The notes under the pieces are model-generated. The model worked only from the letters and a program-made list of their open reading frames with translations, had not been told where the DNA came from and did not search any database. The translations under genes were made by a program, and so were the position numbers. This document shows positions 45,504-53,985 of a stretch of DNA of 64,000 bases, in pieces. Every line of letters begins with the position of its first letter. The stretch's first letter is position 1. Origin of the DNA: JAHEEL01 sp963700375 (GTDB lineage: Bacteria > Actinomycetota > Acidimicrobiia > Spongiisociales > UBA5794); assembly GCA_963700375.1 (NCBI GenBank), contig CAVOXF010000006.1, positions 496,001-560,000 on the forward strand, in the 5' to 3' direction.

Positions 45504-45939
45504 ACGGTCCCTCCTGAGGACAAGTACAGCCATATAAGCGATTGTCAAAGGCGGAGGAGTCGCCCTCGTAGGGCCATAGGTCCCTTTATCGTCAAAAGGC
45601 GAACCGATCTCGTCCCCGTACGGGGTTGCGGGGTCCTCCCAGATTGCGGGTTTGCACCTCCGGGGCCCGAACAGCCCCCAGCGAATGAGGCTCGCACGAC
45701 GTGGTGCTGGGTGATCTCCGACGCCTATTCGGTGCTCGAGGCATGGGCTCTCACGTAGATGGCGGACGTGTCGCGACAACGCTGCCGGCTTCGTGTGGCC
45801 TGGTGACGGGTACTGATGGTCCTGAGGGACACGCGGCTATGGACCCGGACGGCAACCGCAGGATCCGTCCGCAGTGCCGGCACCTCCGCGCTTCAACGGA
45901 GGTCCTTGCGATGGCCGAGGATTCGGTGACGGGATCGAT
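45504..45939. other. 436-bp gap upstream of the 6-heme gene
   Basis: No supported gene. The first 90 bp hold the ribosome-binding site and a good DosR-like box and are probably the promoter of the 6-heme gene; the rest shows nothing I can name. Confidence 0.5.
45570..45586 (-). promoter_or_regulatory. DosR-like box copy 4
   Basis: AGGGCCATAGGTCCCTT, 67 bp upstream of the 6-heme start, is the most symmetric copy (AGGGcC/GgTCCCT) and the closest to the DosR/DevR consensus. Confidence 0.5.
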
Positions 45940-46026
45940 CTAGTAGGCGAGATACCCGAGCACTGACACCGCTACGACGGTGACACTCCAAACCACCGTT
46001 ACACCAACTGTCACAAAGAACCTCAT
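45940..46026 (-). CDS. 28-residue single-helix membrane peptide
   Basis: The product starts MRFFVTVGVTVVWSVTVVAV and ends LGYLAY, essentially one transmembrane helix. GGAGG lies about 6 nt before the ATG at 46026, a strong site for such a short frame, and a DosR-like box lies about 80 bp upstream. It may be a small subunit or regulator of a membrane complex. No family is recognised. Confidence 0.5.
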   Translation of the reverse strand: MRFFVTVGVTVVWSVTVVAVSVLGYLAY

Positions 46027-46103
46027 GGAATCCTCCACCATCGTTCGACTGGCCCGGACTCATCGAGCCTACGGGTCTCCAGGAATACAGAACTCCCCGG
46101 AAT

Positions 46104-46118
46104 AGGGCCGGAAGCCTC
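46104..46118 (-). promoter_or_regulatory. DosR-like box copy 5
   Basis: AGGGCCGGAAGCCTC, 78 bp upstream of the 28-residue peptide gene. Confidence 0.35.
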
Positions 46119-46295
46119 AAAGGAGCGCGGTTTGGTGACGAAGAGGGGCCGAAACGCTCCGAAACTGACGAAATCGAGAGCTATCGACGAGGGACACGAT
46201 TGCCGGAATCGGCGCGGTCACGAACCGGCATATCCCTTGTTTCACGACGGAACTCGCGAAAGACCGATCGACGGTGCCCACGTGTGAGGCTCGCT

Positions 46296-46550
46296 CTAAT
46301 ACATCCAGGTGGCCGTGCCGATCACCACAGCCACGAAGGTGAGCATGATGAGGCCGACCCAGGCGATCCTGCTGATCGTCATCGCAACAAGACCGGCCCT
46401 CTCGATCCCCGTCGCTCGATTCCACCGGACCGACAATGCCGTGTGCTCCGCCGGGCGACGACCCGTGGCTTCAGATTCAGCCTCAGTGATGCGTGGCCGA
46501 GTGGCCAGCATCCAGGCAGCTCCGCCCAGCAACACCACCAACCAGTACAT
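46296..46550 (-). CDS. 84-residue two-helix membrane protein
   Basis: From the ATG at 46550 with GAGG 4 nt upstream. One N-terminal helix (MYWLVVLLGGAAWML), a charged 40-residue loop (RPRITEAESEATGRRPAEHT) and a C-terminal helix (WVGLIMLTFVAVVIGTATWM). No family recognised. A DosR-like box lies about 150 bp upstream. It may be an accessory of a respiratory complex by context only. Confidence 0.6.
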   Translation of the reverse strand: MYWLVVLLGGAAWMLATRPRITEAESEATGRRPAEHTALSVRWNRATGIERAGLVAMTISRIAWVGLIMLTFVAVVIGTATWMY

Positions 46551-46902
46551 GGTTCCTCGTTTCCTACCACGGCCACTGCTTGCCGCTTCCGGCAATCCCT
46601 GCCTCACGATCCGGCCACCGCTTGTGGATGACGCACACGTCGTGAGGTGCCGGTGGCGTGGCTCATCTCTCATTCTCCCCCGGGTGCAGAACCCCCATAG
46701 GGCCGAAGTCCTTGTCCGCGATTCGACGATTGGCGACACGATCCGGATGCGGATTCGCGGCCGCGTTGATGGTTCACATGGGTCCGCTCGATCGATCGAC
46801 CGCGCCTCGAACAAGCCACGGGTGTGGGCCCTTCATTGAGATGAGCGTGAGCAGTCGAGGACGGCCCGAGGCTGGATTCCTCCGGTCCCGACCGGAGGTG
46901 GG
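46551..46902. other. 350-bp divergent gap between small membrane protein and thioredoxin
   Basis: No supported gene. It contains a DosR-like box at 46699-46713, and the CsoR-like operator abuts its right end. Confidence 0.5.
46699..46713 (-). promoter_or_regulatory. DosR-like box copy 6
   Basis: AGGGCCGAAGTCCTT, about 150 bp upstream of the 84-residue membrane protein gene and about 250 bp from the divergent thioredoxin gene. Confidence 0.4.
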
Positions 46903-46920
46903 AATACCCCCAGGGGTATT
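46903..46920 (+). promoter_or_regulatory. CsoR/CstR-family operator-like palindrome
   Basis: AATACCCCCAGGGGTATT is an almost perfect inverted repeat of the ATACCCC...GGGGTAT type bound by CsoR-family copper, nickel or persulfide sensors. It lies 45 bp upstream of the thioredoxin start. No CsoR-family gene is in the window. Confidence 0.65.
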
Positions 46921-46965
46921 ATGGTTGCACGTGGACGTCCGACCACGAAACGGAGAATGACCCGC

Positions 46966-47388
46966 ATGCCAACCATCAACCTGACCAAGGAAACGTTCGA
47001 GGAGACCATCCTCAACAACGATGTCGTCCTCGTCGACTTCTGGGCCGATTGGTGCGGCCCGTGCAGGATGTTCGCACCGACCTACGAGACGGTTTCGCAG
47101 AAGTACCCAAATATCGTCTTCGGCAAGGTTGACACCGAGGCCGAGCAGGAGCTCGCCGGATACTTTCAGATCCGCTCGATTCCAACGCTGATGGCGTTCA
47201 AGGAGAAGATCGGGGTCTTTTCGCAGCCGGGGGCACTCCCCGAAGGTGCCCTCGTCGACCTCATCGACCAGATCGAGGGTCTCGATATGGACGCCGTCCG
47301 TGAGGAGATCGAGAATTCGAACGATGGTCATGACCACGACGGTCATGACCACGAACACGACCACGACCACGCAGATTCGAGCAGCTAG
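46966..47388 (+). CDS. Thioredoxin with His/Asp-rich C-terminal tail
   Basis: A 140-residue thioredoxin; the ATG at 46966 is chosen because GGAG lies about 10 nt upstream. The active site is VDFWADWCGPCRMFAPTYE, the cis-Pro IRSIPTLMAF. After the fold, a tail of about 20 residues is mostly His and Asp (HDHDGHDHEHDHDH), a likely Cu/Ni/Zn-binding extension. With the CsoR-like operator this suggests a metal- or persulfide-responsive reductase. It is cytoplasmic. Confidence 0.9.
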   Translation: MPTINLTKETFEETILNNDVVLVDFWADWCGPCRMFAPTYETVSQKYPNIVFGKVDTEAEQELAGYFQIRSIPTLMAFKEKIGVFSQPGALPEGALVDLIDQIEGLDMDAVREEIENSNDGHDHDGHDHEHDHDHADSSS

Positions 47389-47404
47389 GCAGTTCAGTAG
47401 CCCA

Positions 47405-47440
47405 GCGCGGCAGCCCGGGGGTGTCCCCGGGCTGCCGCGC
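47405..47440. terminator. Bidirectional hairpin between thioredoxin and arsR genes
   Basis: GCGCGGCAGCCCGGGG and its exact complement form a 16-bp perfect stem with a GTGT loop, 16 bp after the thioredoxin stop and between convergent genes. It should stop transcription from both sides. Confidence 0.85.
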
Positions 47441-47528
47441 GTCCGGGTGCTCGAAACCGAAACCGGCCGCCTTGATCCATCGCGTCGCGACGCTCGGGTC
47501 GGCGGCAGGAGGTCCGTGCGTAGCGACT

Positions 47529-47909
47529 CTACCGGGGCTGTGAAGCCGCAAGGACAGGCTCGACGCCCTCGGATCTCCTGGCGATCACGGAAACGGCAAC
47601 GACGAAGGCGGCGAGCGTGGATCGATTCAGGCAGTGCCAGATCCTTGGATCGGCACGCATTGTCCTGACGACGCCGGCATCGCGAAGAACGCTGAGATGG
47701 GCCGAGACGGTTGACTGTGCAAGCGGCAATTCGGCCACGATATCTCCGGCGGTGCGCGGACACCGATCGTGGAAGAGATCCAAGATCTGGAGACGTACCG
47801 GATGGCTGAGCGCCCGTGCGACAGCCGCAATCTCGGAACGAGTGAGACAACGCGATTCGACCGGATCGCTGTCGAGGCAATCGATCGGCGTGGTGTGCGC
47901 ACGACCCAT
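47529..47909 (-). CDS. ArsR/SmtB-family transcriptional regulator
   Basis: About 126 residues from the ATG at 47909 with AGAGGA upstream. The winged helix runs VARALSHPVRLQILDLFHDR, VAELPLAQSTVSAHLSVLRD and RIWHCLNRSTLAAF. N-terminal Cys residues (IDCLDSDPVESRCL) and Cys in RDRCP and WHC could bind metal or sense redox state. The ligand is unknown. It converges on the thioredoxin gene. Confidence 0.85.
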   Translation of the reverse strand: MGRAHTTPIDCLDSDPVESRCLTRSEIAAVARALSHPVRLQILDLFHDRCPRTAGDIVAELPLAQSTVSAHLSVLRDAGVVRTMRADPRIWHCLNRSTLAAFVVAVSVIARRSEGVEPVLAASQPR

Positions 47910-48147
47910 AGCGTTCCTCTTCTCGTTCGAGCAGCAGTGCGACTCGCCCGTTTCATGGCCGATCGCGACGCCCGACCTATCACGGCGGGGAGTGGCTCCC
48001 CCCACCCTTTCTGCAACCGTAACAAGGTGTGTCCGCGTCGCGGCAGGGCCCTTTGGCCATTGTTCGTCGATAGCCGATCGAGACCTCAGCACCGTTCGGG
48101 CGCGGGGATGCGAGACCACTCGACGCCGGGGCGGCTCCGCTACGAGG

Positions 48148-48363
48148 CTATCGGTTGCCGATCACGAGATCGGCGATCAGGCGTTGGGCGTCTTCGAGGT
48201 CTGTGCGGTACACCATCACGTTGAGGCGGTAAGCGCCGACCATGCCCGGCTCGGTGATCACCGACGAGGGGATGTCCGCGTCGACGAGTCGGCCCCAGGC
48301 CTCATCGGCGAGGTCGCGATCGGTGAACAGCGCAGCCGTCACAAGATCGTCAGGTTTCGCCAT
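48148..48363 (-). CDS. DUF2007-like small protein
   Basis: A 71-residue ferredoxin-like alpha/beta protein (VTAALFTDRDLADEAWGRLV, VYRTDLEDAQRLIADL), a pattern typical of DUF2007 putative signal-transducing proteins. The ATG at 48363 overlaps the tldE stop, so it is the third gene of the tldD-tldE unit. Confidence 0.7.
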   Translation of the reverse strand: MAKPDDLVTAALFTDRDLADEAWGRLVDADIPSSVITEPGMVGAYRLNVMVYRTDLEDAQRLIADLVIGNR

Positions 48364-49694
48364 CAGCCCTCCGCTCCCCCGGTGAAGTTCCACGATGCAA
48401 GGTGCATCGTGGGCACGTACATGATGCCAGGCGCGAACTCGGAATCGGCGAAGCGGTCGTCGTCGCCCAAGCCGAGGATCTTGCCCTCGCCGAAACAGTC
48501 GACAAACGACTGCGTAAACCGCAGGTTGGTCACCGCGTCGGCGATGCGGCCATTCTCGATCATGAACGTACCGTTGCGCGTGAGGCCGGTCACGACCATG
48601 GTCTTCGGGTCGAGGATCCGGCAGTAGTTGAACGTCGACACATAGATGCCCCGCTCAACTGAGGCGATCAGGTCACCGATCGAGCGATCGCCGCCACCGA
48701 CGAACACGTTGGTCGGAATCGGCCCCCATCCGTCGGCTCCGGGAACATTGTTGCCTGTCGACGCCACCCCGAGCTTCTTCGCCGTCTTTCGATTGTGAGC
48801 GACACCGCGCGTCACCCCATCCACGATGAGATCGAGATGGCCCTTGGGCGTCCCTTCTGTATCGAACGCCACACCCAACGCCCGCGGGTCGGTGACGTCG
48901 TCCCACATCTGGAGCTTCTCGTCGAACTGCTTGGTACCCAGGTCGACGAACGACTGCCCCTCGGACAGCATCTTCCCGTTGAAGCCGTAGAAGCCGAGAA
49001 ACACGGCGATCGTGGCGACGGCTTCGGGCGCCAGGATGACCTCGTACTCCCCCGGCTTCGCGTCGACCGGCGCAGCGGAGTCGACCGCGCGCCTGGCGGC
49101 GAGTTCGCCGACGGCCGCGCCGTCGAGGTCTCCGATGGCGACCGATGCGGCGTGGGCGCACCCCGCCGAGGTTCCGGTCTGGTGGATGCCGTCGATGATG
49201 GCGCTCGAGTGGCGTCCCGAGGCGTACTGTCCGGCCGAGTTGGCGAACGCCTCGGAACGGCCCTCGGTCTGGCAGTAGCCGGCAGCGAGTAGTCCGCTTC
49301 CTGCGTCGACGAAGTCCTTGACGAGAGCCGCCCGAGCCGCAGGCGCAGCGTCGTAGGTTGGTTCGTCGATGTGGCCGACATCCGGAGCCGCCGCCTGCGG
49401 GGCGAGCCCCGGCCAGTCCTCGTCGACCGGTTGCAGCGCGGCGGTGTCGAGCGCCGCTTCGACGAACGCCTCGAGGGATTCCGGTGTGGTCACCGTCGTT
49501 TGCGCCGAGGCAACGCGGCCATCGAGCGCCACACGCAGACCGACCGCCTCGCCATCCTCGGCGACGTTCTGATGGATGAACGAGTTGGCGAACCGGGTCA
49601 ACGCCAGGTTGCCGTTCGATGCGACGACTTCGGCCTCGGCCCGATCTCCGACGAGGTCGAGGATCTGCTCGGTGAGTTCAACGGCCCGGCTCAT
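48363..49694 (-). CDS. tldE: TldE/PmbA-family metalloprotease partner
   Basis: A 443-residue TldD/PmbA-family protein lacking the HExxxH zinc motif, as expected of the TldE subunit. Blocks are YEVILAPEAVATIAVFLGFY, GVASTGNNVPGADGWGPIP and LTRNGTFMIENGRIADAVTN. With TldD it forms the cytoplasmic protease that matures modified peptides such as microcins. It overlaps tldD by 4 nt. Confidence 0.9.
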   Translation of the reverse strand: MSRAVELTEQILDLVGDRAEAEVVASNGNLALTRFANSFIHQNVAEDGEAVGLRVALDGRVASAQTTVTTPESLEAFVEAALDTAALQPVDEDWPGLAPQAAAPDVGHIDEPTYDAAPAARAALVKDFVDAGSGLLAAGYCQTEGRSEAFANSAGQYASGRHSSAIIDGIHQTGTSAGCAHAASVAIGDLDGAAVGELAARRAVDSAAPVDAKPGEYEVILAPEAVATIAVFLGFYGFNGKMLSEGQSFVDLGTKQFDEKLQMWDDVTDPRALGVAFDTEGTPKGHLDLIVDGVTRGVAHNRKTAKKLGVASTGNNVPGADGWGPIPTNVFVGGGDRSIGDLIASVERGIYVSTFNYCRILDPKTMVVTGLTRNGTFMIENGRIADAVTNLRFTQSFVDCFGEGKILGLGDDDRFADSEFAPGIMYVPTMHLASWNFTGGAEG

Positions 49695-51124
49695 CCGCGC
49701 ACCCCCACCCTCACGTTCTTGAACCGCCCCGGCGCCGCTGAGTGGCCGGTATGGGCAACCTGCATCGGTTGTCCCTTGCCGCAGTTCGGTGTGCCCCAGT
49801 GGACCCACTCGTCACCGCCTGCAAGGCGGTCGAGGCTTCCCCAGAACACCGGTCCGATCCCGGTGTAGGTGGGATTCTTCAGCATGCGGCCAAGTTCGCC
49901 GTTCTTCACTTCCCACGCGATCTCGGTGCCGAACTGGAAGTTCAAGCGCCTGTCGTCGATCGACCATGAGCGGTTCGTCGCCATGTACACGCCGTCCTTC
50001 GTGTCGGCGACGATCTCAGCAAGCGACGAGTCGCCGGGCAGGAGACCGACGTTGGTCATACGAACCATGGGCAGTCGGTTGTAGCCATCGGCGCGGACCA
50101 TGCCGCCGGGGGGCAATCCCGCCATGGCTGCCGAGTCACGACCGGAGAGCACGCCGAGCCAGATGCCGTTCTTGACGATCTCGACACGCTGCGCCGGCGT
50201 TCCCTCGTCGTCGTAGCCGAAGGTACCGAGCGCCCCCTGGAGTGTCGCGTCGGCTGTGACATTCATGAGGTCCGACCCGAATCGGAAGGTCCCGAGGTTG
50301 GGAAGCTGAAGATGTGACGTGCCGGCAAAGGCCGCCTCCCACCCGAGAATGCGGTCGAGTTCGATGGCGTGTCCAACCGATTCGTGGATCTGGAGCGCCA
50401 TCTGTGATCCCTCGAGGATGAGGTCCGTTTCTCGCTCCTGCATTTCGTCGGCGGTGAGCAGTGCAACCGCTTCCTCGGCGATGCGGCCTGCGTTGGCGGC
50501 GAAGTCCCAATTGCGGATGACCTCGTAGCCACCGGTCTCGTATTGGCCGAAGGACTGCGGATAGGAACGACGCTGACTCTCGCGCTCACCGAGCGCCGTT
50601 GCGTCGAAGCCGCCGCCGGACTCGACGATGTGCTGGCGAATGCGGTGGCCCTGCGACGACACGAACCACTTGGTGGTGTCGAAGAACGCCATGTTTGCCG
50701 TCGCGATGGCGACGCCTTCGACCTCTTGCATGGTCTTCGTAACACCGATGAGCAGATCGACCTTCTCCCCCAGCGGAACCGCGAACGGGTCCTCGGCGAA
50801 CGGCGTTTCGTACGTGGCTTGTACGATCTCGACATCGGCGAACTGCATCGGATCGCCGGGGACCACCGCGCTGGCCCGTGCGATCTCCGCAGCCCGTTCG
50901 CCGGCGGCCGCGGCACGGGTGAGGTCCGCGGTGGCGAAGAAGCCCCATGAGGACCCAATGAGGGCCCGAACGCCCACACCCACCTGCTCGGTTCGATCGA
51001 GCGACTGGACGGCCTGATTCTGGACGTCGATCCCTTCCTGTTCCTTCACAACGACGCGGGCATCGGCGTACGTGGCCCCGGCAGCGAGTGCGCCCTCAAC
51101 AGCAGCTTCTGCGTATTCGTACAT
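49691..51124 (-). CDS. tldD: TldD-family zinc metalloprotease
   Basis: A 477-residue protein from the ATG at 51124. The zinc motif HESVGH is at 247-252 in MALQIHESVGHAIELDRILG; the C-terminal NCGKGQPMQVAHTGHSA block supplies the Cys ligand. It pairs with TldE. No RiPP precursor or modification gene is evident nearby, so the substrate is unknown. Confidence 0.92.
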   Translation of the reverse strand: MYEYAEAAVEGALAAGATYADARVVVKEQEGIDVQNQAVQSLDRTEQVGVGVRALIGSSWGFFATADLTRAAAAGERAAEIARASAVVPGDPMQFADVEIVQATYETPFAEDPFAVPLGEKVDLLIGVTKTMQEVEGVAIATANMAFFDTTKWFVSSQGHRIRQHIVESGGGFDATALGERESQRRSYPQSFGQYETGGYEVIRNWDFAANAGRIAEEAVALLTADEMQERETDLILEGSQMALQIHESVGHAIELDRILGWEAAFAGTSHLQLPNLGTFRFGSDLMNVTADATLQGALGTFGYDDEGTPAQRVEIVKNGIWLGVLSGRDSAAMAGLPPGGMVRADGYNRLPMVRMTNVGLLPGDSSLAEIVADTKDGVYMATNRSWSIDDRRLNFQFGTEIAWEVKNGELGRMLKNPTYTGIGPVFWGSLDRLAGGDEWVHWGTPNCGKGQPMQVAHTGHSAAPGRFKNVRVGVRG

Positions 51125-51219
51125 GGTGGCAATCGTAGTGACCGCGCCCTGCTGCGATACCGCCACCGTTCTTGCGTAGACAGTGAGAGCCGGCTTCCCA
51201 TAGTTACGCAAGAACGCTG

Positions 51220-51528
51220 TCAGTCAACGACAGGAAGCGGAATGGCCGCCGCGTCAACGATCAGCGTGTAGCTCGCAGGCACGTTCGCGATGAACGCGCA
51301 CTGCTCGAGCCCGACGCACGCAGTTCCGCAGGCGCCGCCAGAGCAGGTCACCGCTTCGTCCCCTCCGGGGTTGACGGCCGGCGCGAGGCGTCCCTTCGCC
51401 ACCAGCACGGCGATCATCCCGGAGAGCGCCGACTCGGAGACGCCGACTCGCCCAGCAAGGTCCGTCGAACGAATCGGGCCCCGTACCGATCGAAGCTCAT
51501 CGACGAGGGATTCGAGTACCGACGTCAC
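51220..51528 (-). CDS. FeoC-like winged-helix protein with Cys cluster
   Basis: A 102-residue protein from the GTG at 51528, overlapping the feoB C-part stop by 4 nt. The N-terminal winged helix (STDLAGRVGVSESALSGMIA) is followed by CSGGACGTACVGLEQC, a C-x4-C-x3-C-x5-C cluster like the iron-sulfur site of FeoC. It probably regulates FeoB stability or activity. The last 30 residues are an extra tail. Confidence 0.8.
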   Translation of the reverse strand: MTSVLESLVDELRSVRGPIRSTDLAGRVGVSESALSGMIAVLVAKGRLAPAVNPGGDEAVTCSGGACGTACVGLEQCAFIANVPASYTLIVDAAAIPLPVVD

Positions 51529-53228
51529 AGTCCGAACACCTTGGCTCCTTGGAAGAAGACGACCGCAAACGCCCACGCAATGGCCGTTTGCCCCACGATG
51601 CTCATCCACATCCAGCGCGTGCTGGTCTCCTGGCGAATCGCCGCGACGGCCGCCATGCACGGCGTGTAGAGAAGGACGAACACGAGGAACGCCAGCGCCG
51701 CAGCGGCCCCGTGACCGCCGCTCGACTCCTCGAAGCGGACCCGGATGGTCGCCATGAGGTCCGAAGGTTCGTCGTCCACATCGTCGGTGAGATCGATCCC
51801 GATGATTCCGGGTGTGGCCTTGAGCGCCCCGACAATGGCCCCGGCGAATCCCGTCCCGATCTCACGTGCCGAGTCGGTGATCGACGGATCCGCGCTGGCC
51901 GTCTCCACGTCTTCGACGCCGTAGACCTGTGCCATGGTGCCGACCACGACCTCCTTCGCCACGAGCCCGGTGAGGAGCGACCCCGCGGCCTCCCATGTCC
52001 CGAACCCGGCCGGATCGAAGGCGGGAGCAACCACACCCGACACGGTGGCGAACGCTGAGTCGTCGACGTCGGTGTCGGCGAAACCCCCGTCGCCACCTAC
52101 CGGAATCGCCATGAGGAACCACACGACGATCATCGTCCCGAAGATCAGCGATCCGGCGCCCCCGATGAAGGCGGTGACCCGCGTCCATGTGTGGAACCAG
52201 GTCGTCCTGAACGTGGGCATCCGATACGGGGGCATCTCCATGATCGTCGGAGCGTGCGAGGTCACCGGCAGCAGCGTGCGCTTGAGCACGAAACCGATGG
52301 TGAGCGCCACCAGGATCCCGAGGAGGTACATCCCAAAGACCACGAGCCCCGCGTATTCGGGAAAGAAGACGGCCGAGATGATCACGTAGACCGGCAGGCG
52401 GGCGCCGCAACTCATGAACGGCACGAGCAAGCTGGTGAGGATCCGATCCCGTTCGTCCTCGAGGGTGCGCGTTGCGTAGACGGCAGGCACCGTGCATCCG
52501 AACCCAACGAGCATCGGAAGGAACGCCTTGCCCTGCAACCCGACGCCGCGCATCACCCGATCCATGACGAACGCGGCCCGGGCCATGTAGCCCGTATCCT
52601 CGAGGAACGCGAGCGCCAGATACAACGCGAGGAGGATCGGGACGAAGACCAGCACCGCCCCCACGCCGGCAATCACGCCATCGATCAGCAGGCTCTCAAC
52701 CCACGTCCCGCCGAGTCCAACGAGCGAGACGAGACTCTCGACGAAGTGGGCGATCGGTCCCGACACGGCGCTGTCGATCCAGTCGAGGAACGCCCCTGCA
52801 ATATCGGTGGTGATCTTGAAGACCGCCCACATCAGGGCGAGGAAGATGGGAATGCCCAGGTAGCGATTGGTGAGGACCGCATCGATCCGATCGGTTCGGT
52901 CGCGACTCTTCCCCGTCTGTCCGATGGTCGCGGCCTGGGCGACCGTGTTGGCCGTCTGGAACCTTGCGGCGGCGATCGCGGTGTCGGCTTGCTCGCCGAG
53001 CGTTCTTCGGAGGCCGTTGAGGAGTTCGTCCCGTGTCACAACCAACTCCGCTCCGCCGTCGAGTATCGAGAGCGGCTCTGCGAGCCCCGGGTCCTCGTCG
53101 AGCAGAGCGGTCGCGAGCCAGCGCGACGTGTACCCGGCGGCGACTTCGGGTGTCTGTTCGATCTCGGCAACGAGGCGTGCGATCGCTCCCTCGACCTCGG
53201 GCCCGTAGTCAATCATGAGACCACTCAT
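51525..53228 (-). CDS. feoB: FeoB permease part (split FeoB, C-terminal)
   Basis: A 567-residue protein holding the helical spacer (IDYGPEVEGAIARLVAEIEQ) and the two Gate domains of the Fe2+ transporter (LVGFGCTVPAVYATRTLEDE, FVPFMSCGARLPVYVIISAV-type block). It has no GTPase domain; that is encoded separately just upstream, overlapping by 4 nt (ATGA). Together they equal a normal FeoB of about 740 residues. Confidence 0.93.
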   Translation of the reverse strand: MSGLMIDYGPEVEGAIARLVAEIEQTPEVAAGYTSRWLATALLDEDPGLAEPLSILDGGAELVVTRDELLNGLRRTLGEQADTAIAAARFQTANTVAQAATIGQTGKSRDRTDRIDAVLTNRYLGIPIFLALMWAVFKITTDIAGAFLDWIDSAVSGPIAHFVESLVSLVGLGGTWVESLLIDGVIAGVGAVLVFVPILLALYLALAFLEDTGYMARAAFVMDRVMRGVGLQGKAFLPMLVGFGCTVPAVYATRTLEDERDRILTSLLVPFMSCGARLPVYVIISAVFFPEYAGLVVFGMYLLGILVALTIGFVLKRTLLPVTSHAPTIMEMPPYRMPTFRTTWFHTWTRVTAFIGGAGSLIFGTMIVVWFLMAIPVGGDGGFADTDVDDSAFATVSGVVAPAFDPAGFGTWEAAGSLLTGLVAKEVVVGTMAQVYGVEDVETASADPSITDSAREIGTGFAGAIVGALKATPGIIGIDLTDDVDDEPSDLMATIRVRFEESSGGHGAAAALAFLVFVLLYTPCMAAVAAIRQETSTRWMWMSIVGQTAIAWAFAVVFFQGAKVFGL

Positions 53229-53749
53229 TGCGATGCCTCCCGGGCGCAGCGCTCCGCGATGGCCGCACGGAGTCGGCCCAGGCCCTTCCCAGTGCGGGCG
53301 ACCGTCGCGATCGTCGGGGCATCGAGGCGTTCGGCCAGGACGGATGGATCGATCTCGAGTCCCCTCGATCGAGCGACATCGCTCATGTTCAGGGCGATCA
53401 CCGTCGGGACTCCGATCTCGAGTACCTGGATGGCGAGATACAGGTTCCGCTCGAGATTGGCGGCGTCCACAACGACGACGGCGCCATCCGGTTCACCACC
53501 GACAAGGAAGTCGCGAGCGATCATCTCCTCGGGCGACGAGGCATTCAGGCTGTAGGTTCCCGGAAGGTCGACGAGGAGGTAGACCTCACCGTCCTGGGTG
53601 AACCGGCCATCGACTCGTTCCACGGTCTTCCCCGGCCAGTTGCCGACGTGCTGTTTCGCACCCGTCAACATGTTGAAGATCGAGGACTTCCCCGTGTTGG
53701 GATTCCCGGCCAATGCCACCACCCGCGGGGAAGACTGAGCGTCGCTCAC
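53225..53749 (-). CDS. FeoB GTPase part (split FeoB, N-terminal)
   Basis: A 174-residue G domain: G1 GNPNTGKSSIFN (15-26), G2 NWPGKTVER, G3 VDLPGTYSL, G4 ALNMSD. It ends exactly where the helical spacer would begin in full-length FeoB. The stop overlaps the ATG of the permease gene, so a complex of two polypeptides is expected. It is coupled to feoA at its start. Confidence 0.93.
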   Translation of the reverse strand: MSDAQSSPRVVALAGNPNTGKSSIFNMLTGAKQHVGNWPGKTVERVDGRFTQDGEVYLLVDLPGTYSLNASSPEEMIARDFLVGGEPDGAVVVVDAANLERNLYLAIQVLEIGVPTVIALNMSDVARSRGLEIDPSVLAERLDAPTIATVARTGKGLGRLRAAIAERCAREASQ

Positions 53750-53985
53750 TGATCCTCCACCCGCACCAGGATCGCGTCGGCGTCCGCTCGACGGATGGAG
53801 ATGCGCGAGCCCATCACGGCGTACTCGACGGGATCGCCAAGCGGAGCGACCCGAATAGCCTTCACCCTCGCTCCTGGGATCAATCCCATCTCGACATACC
53901 GCCGGCTTCCGTCTCGTGACGGGAATCGCACGATGGTGGCCGACCGGCCCATGGGGAGCTCACCGAGCGGAATGGTCAGGTCCAT
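53746..53985 (-). CDS. feoA: FeoA iron-transport accessory protein
   Basis: A 79-residue SH3-like protein: PLGELPMGRSATIVRF, RYVEMGLIPGARVKAIRVAP and DPVEYAVMGSRISIRRADAD are standard FeoA blocks. It regulates FeoB. It overlaps dtxR by one base and feoB(N) by 4 nt. Confidence 0.94.
   Translation of the reverse strand: MDLTIPLGELPMGRSATIVRFPSRDGSRRYVEMGLIPGARVKAIRVAPLGDPVEYAVMGSRISIRRADADAILVRVEDQ

Noticed and set aside
53225..53229. Programmed frameshift joining the two FeoB parts
   Set aside because: There is no slippery heptamer or stimulatory hairpin that I can see; the ATGA overlap is the same coupling used elsewhere in this operon. Kept only as an alternative.
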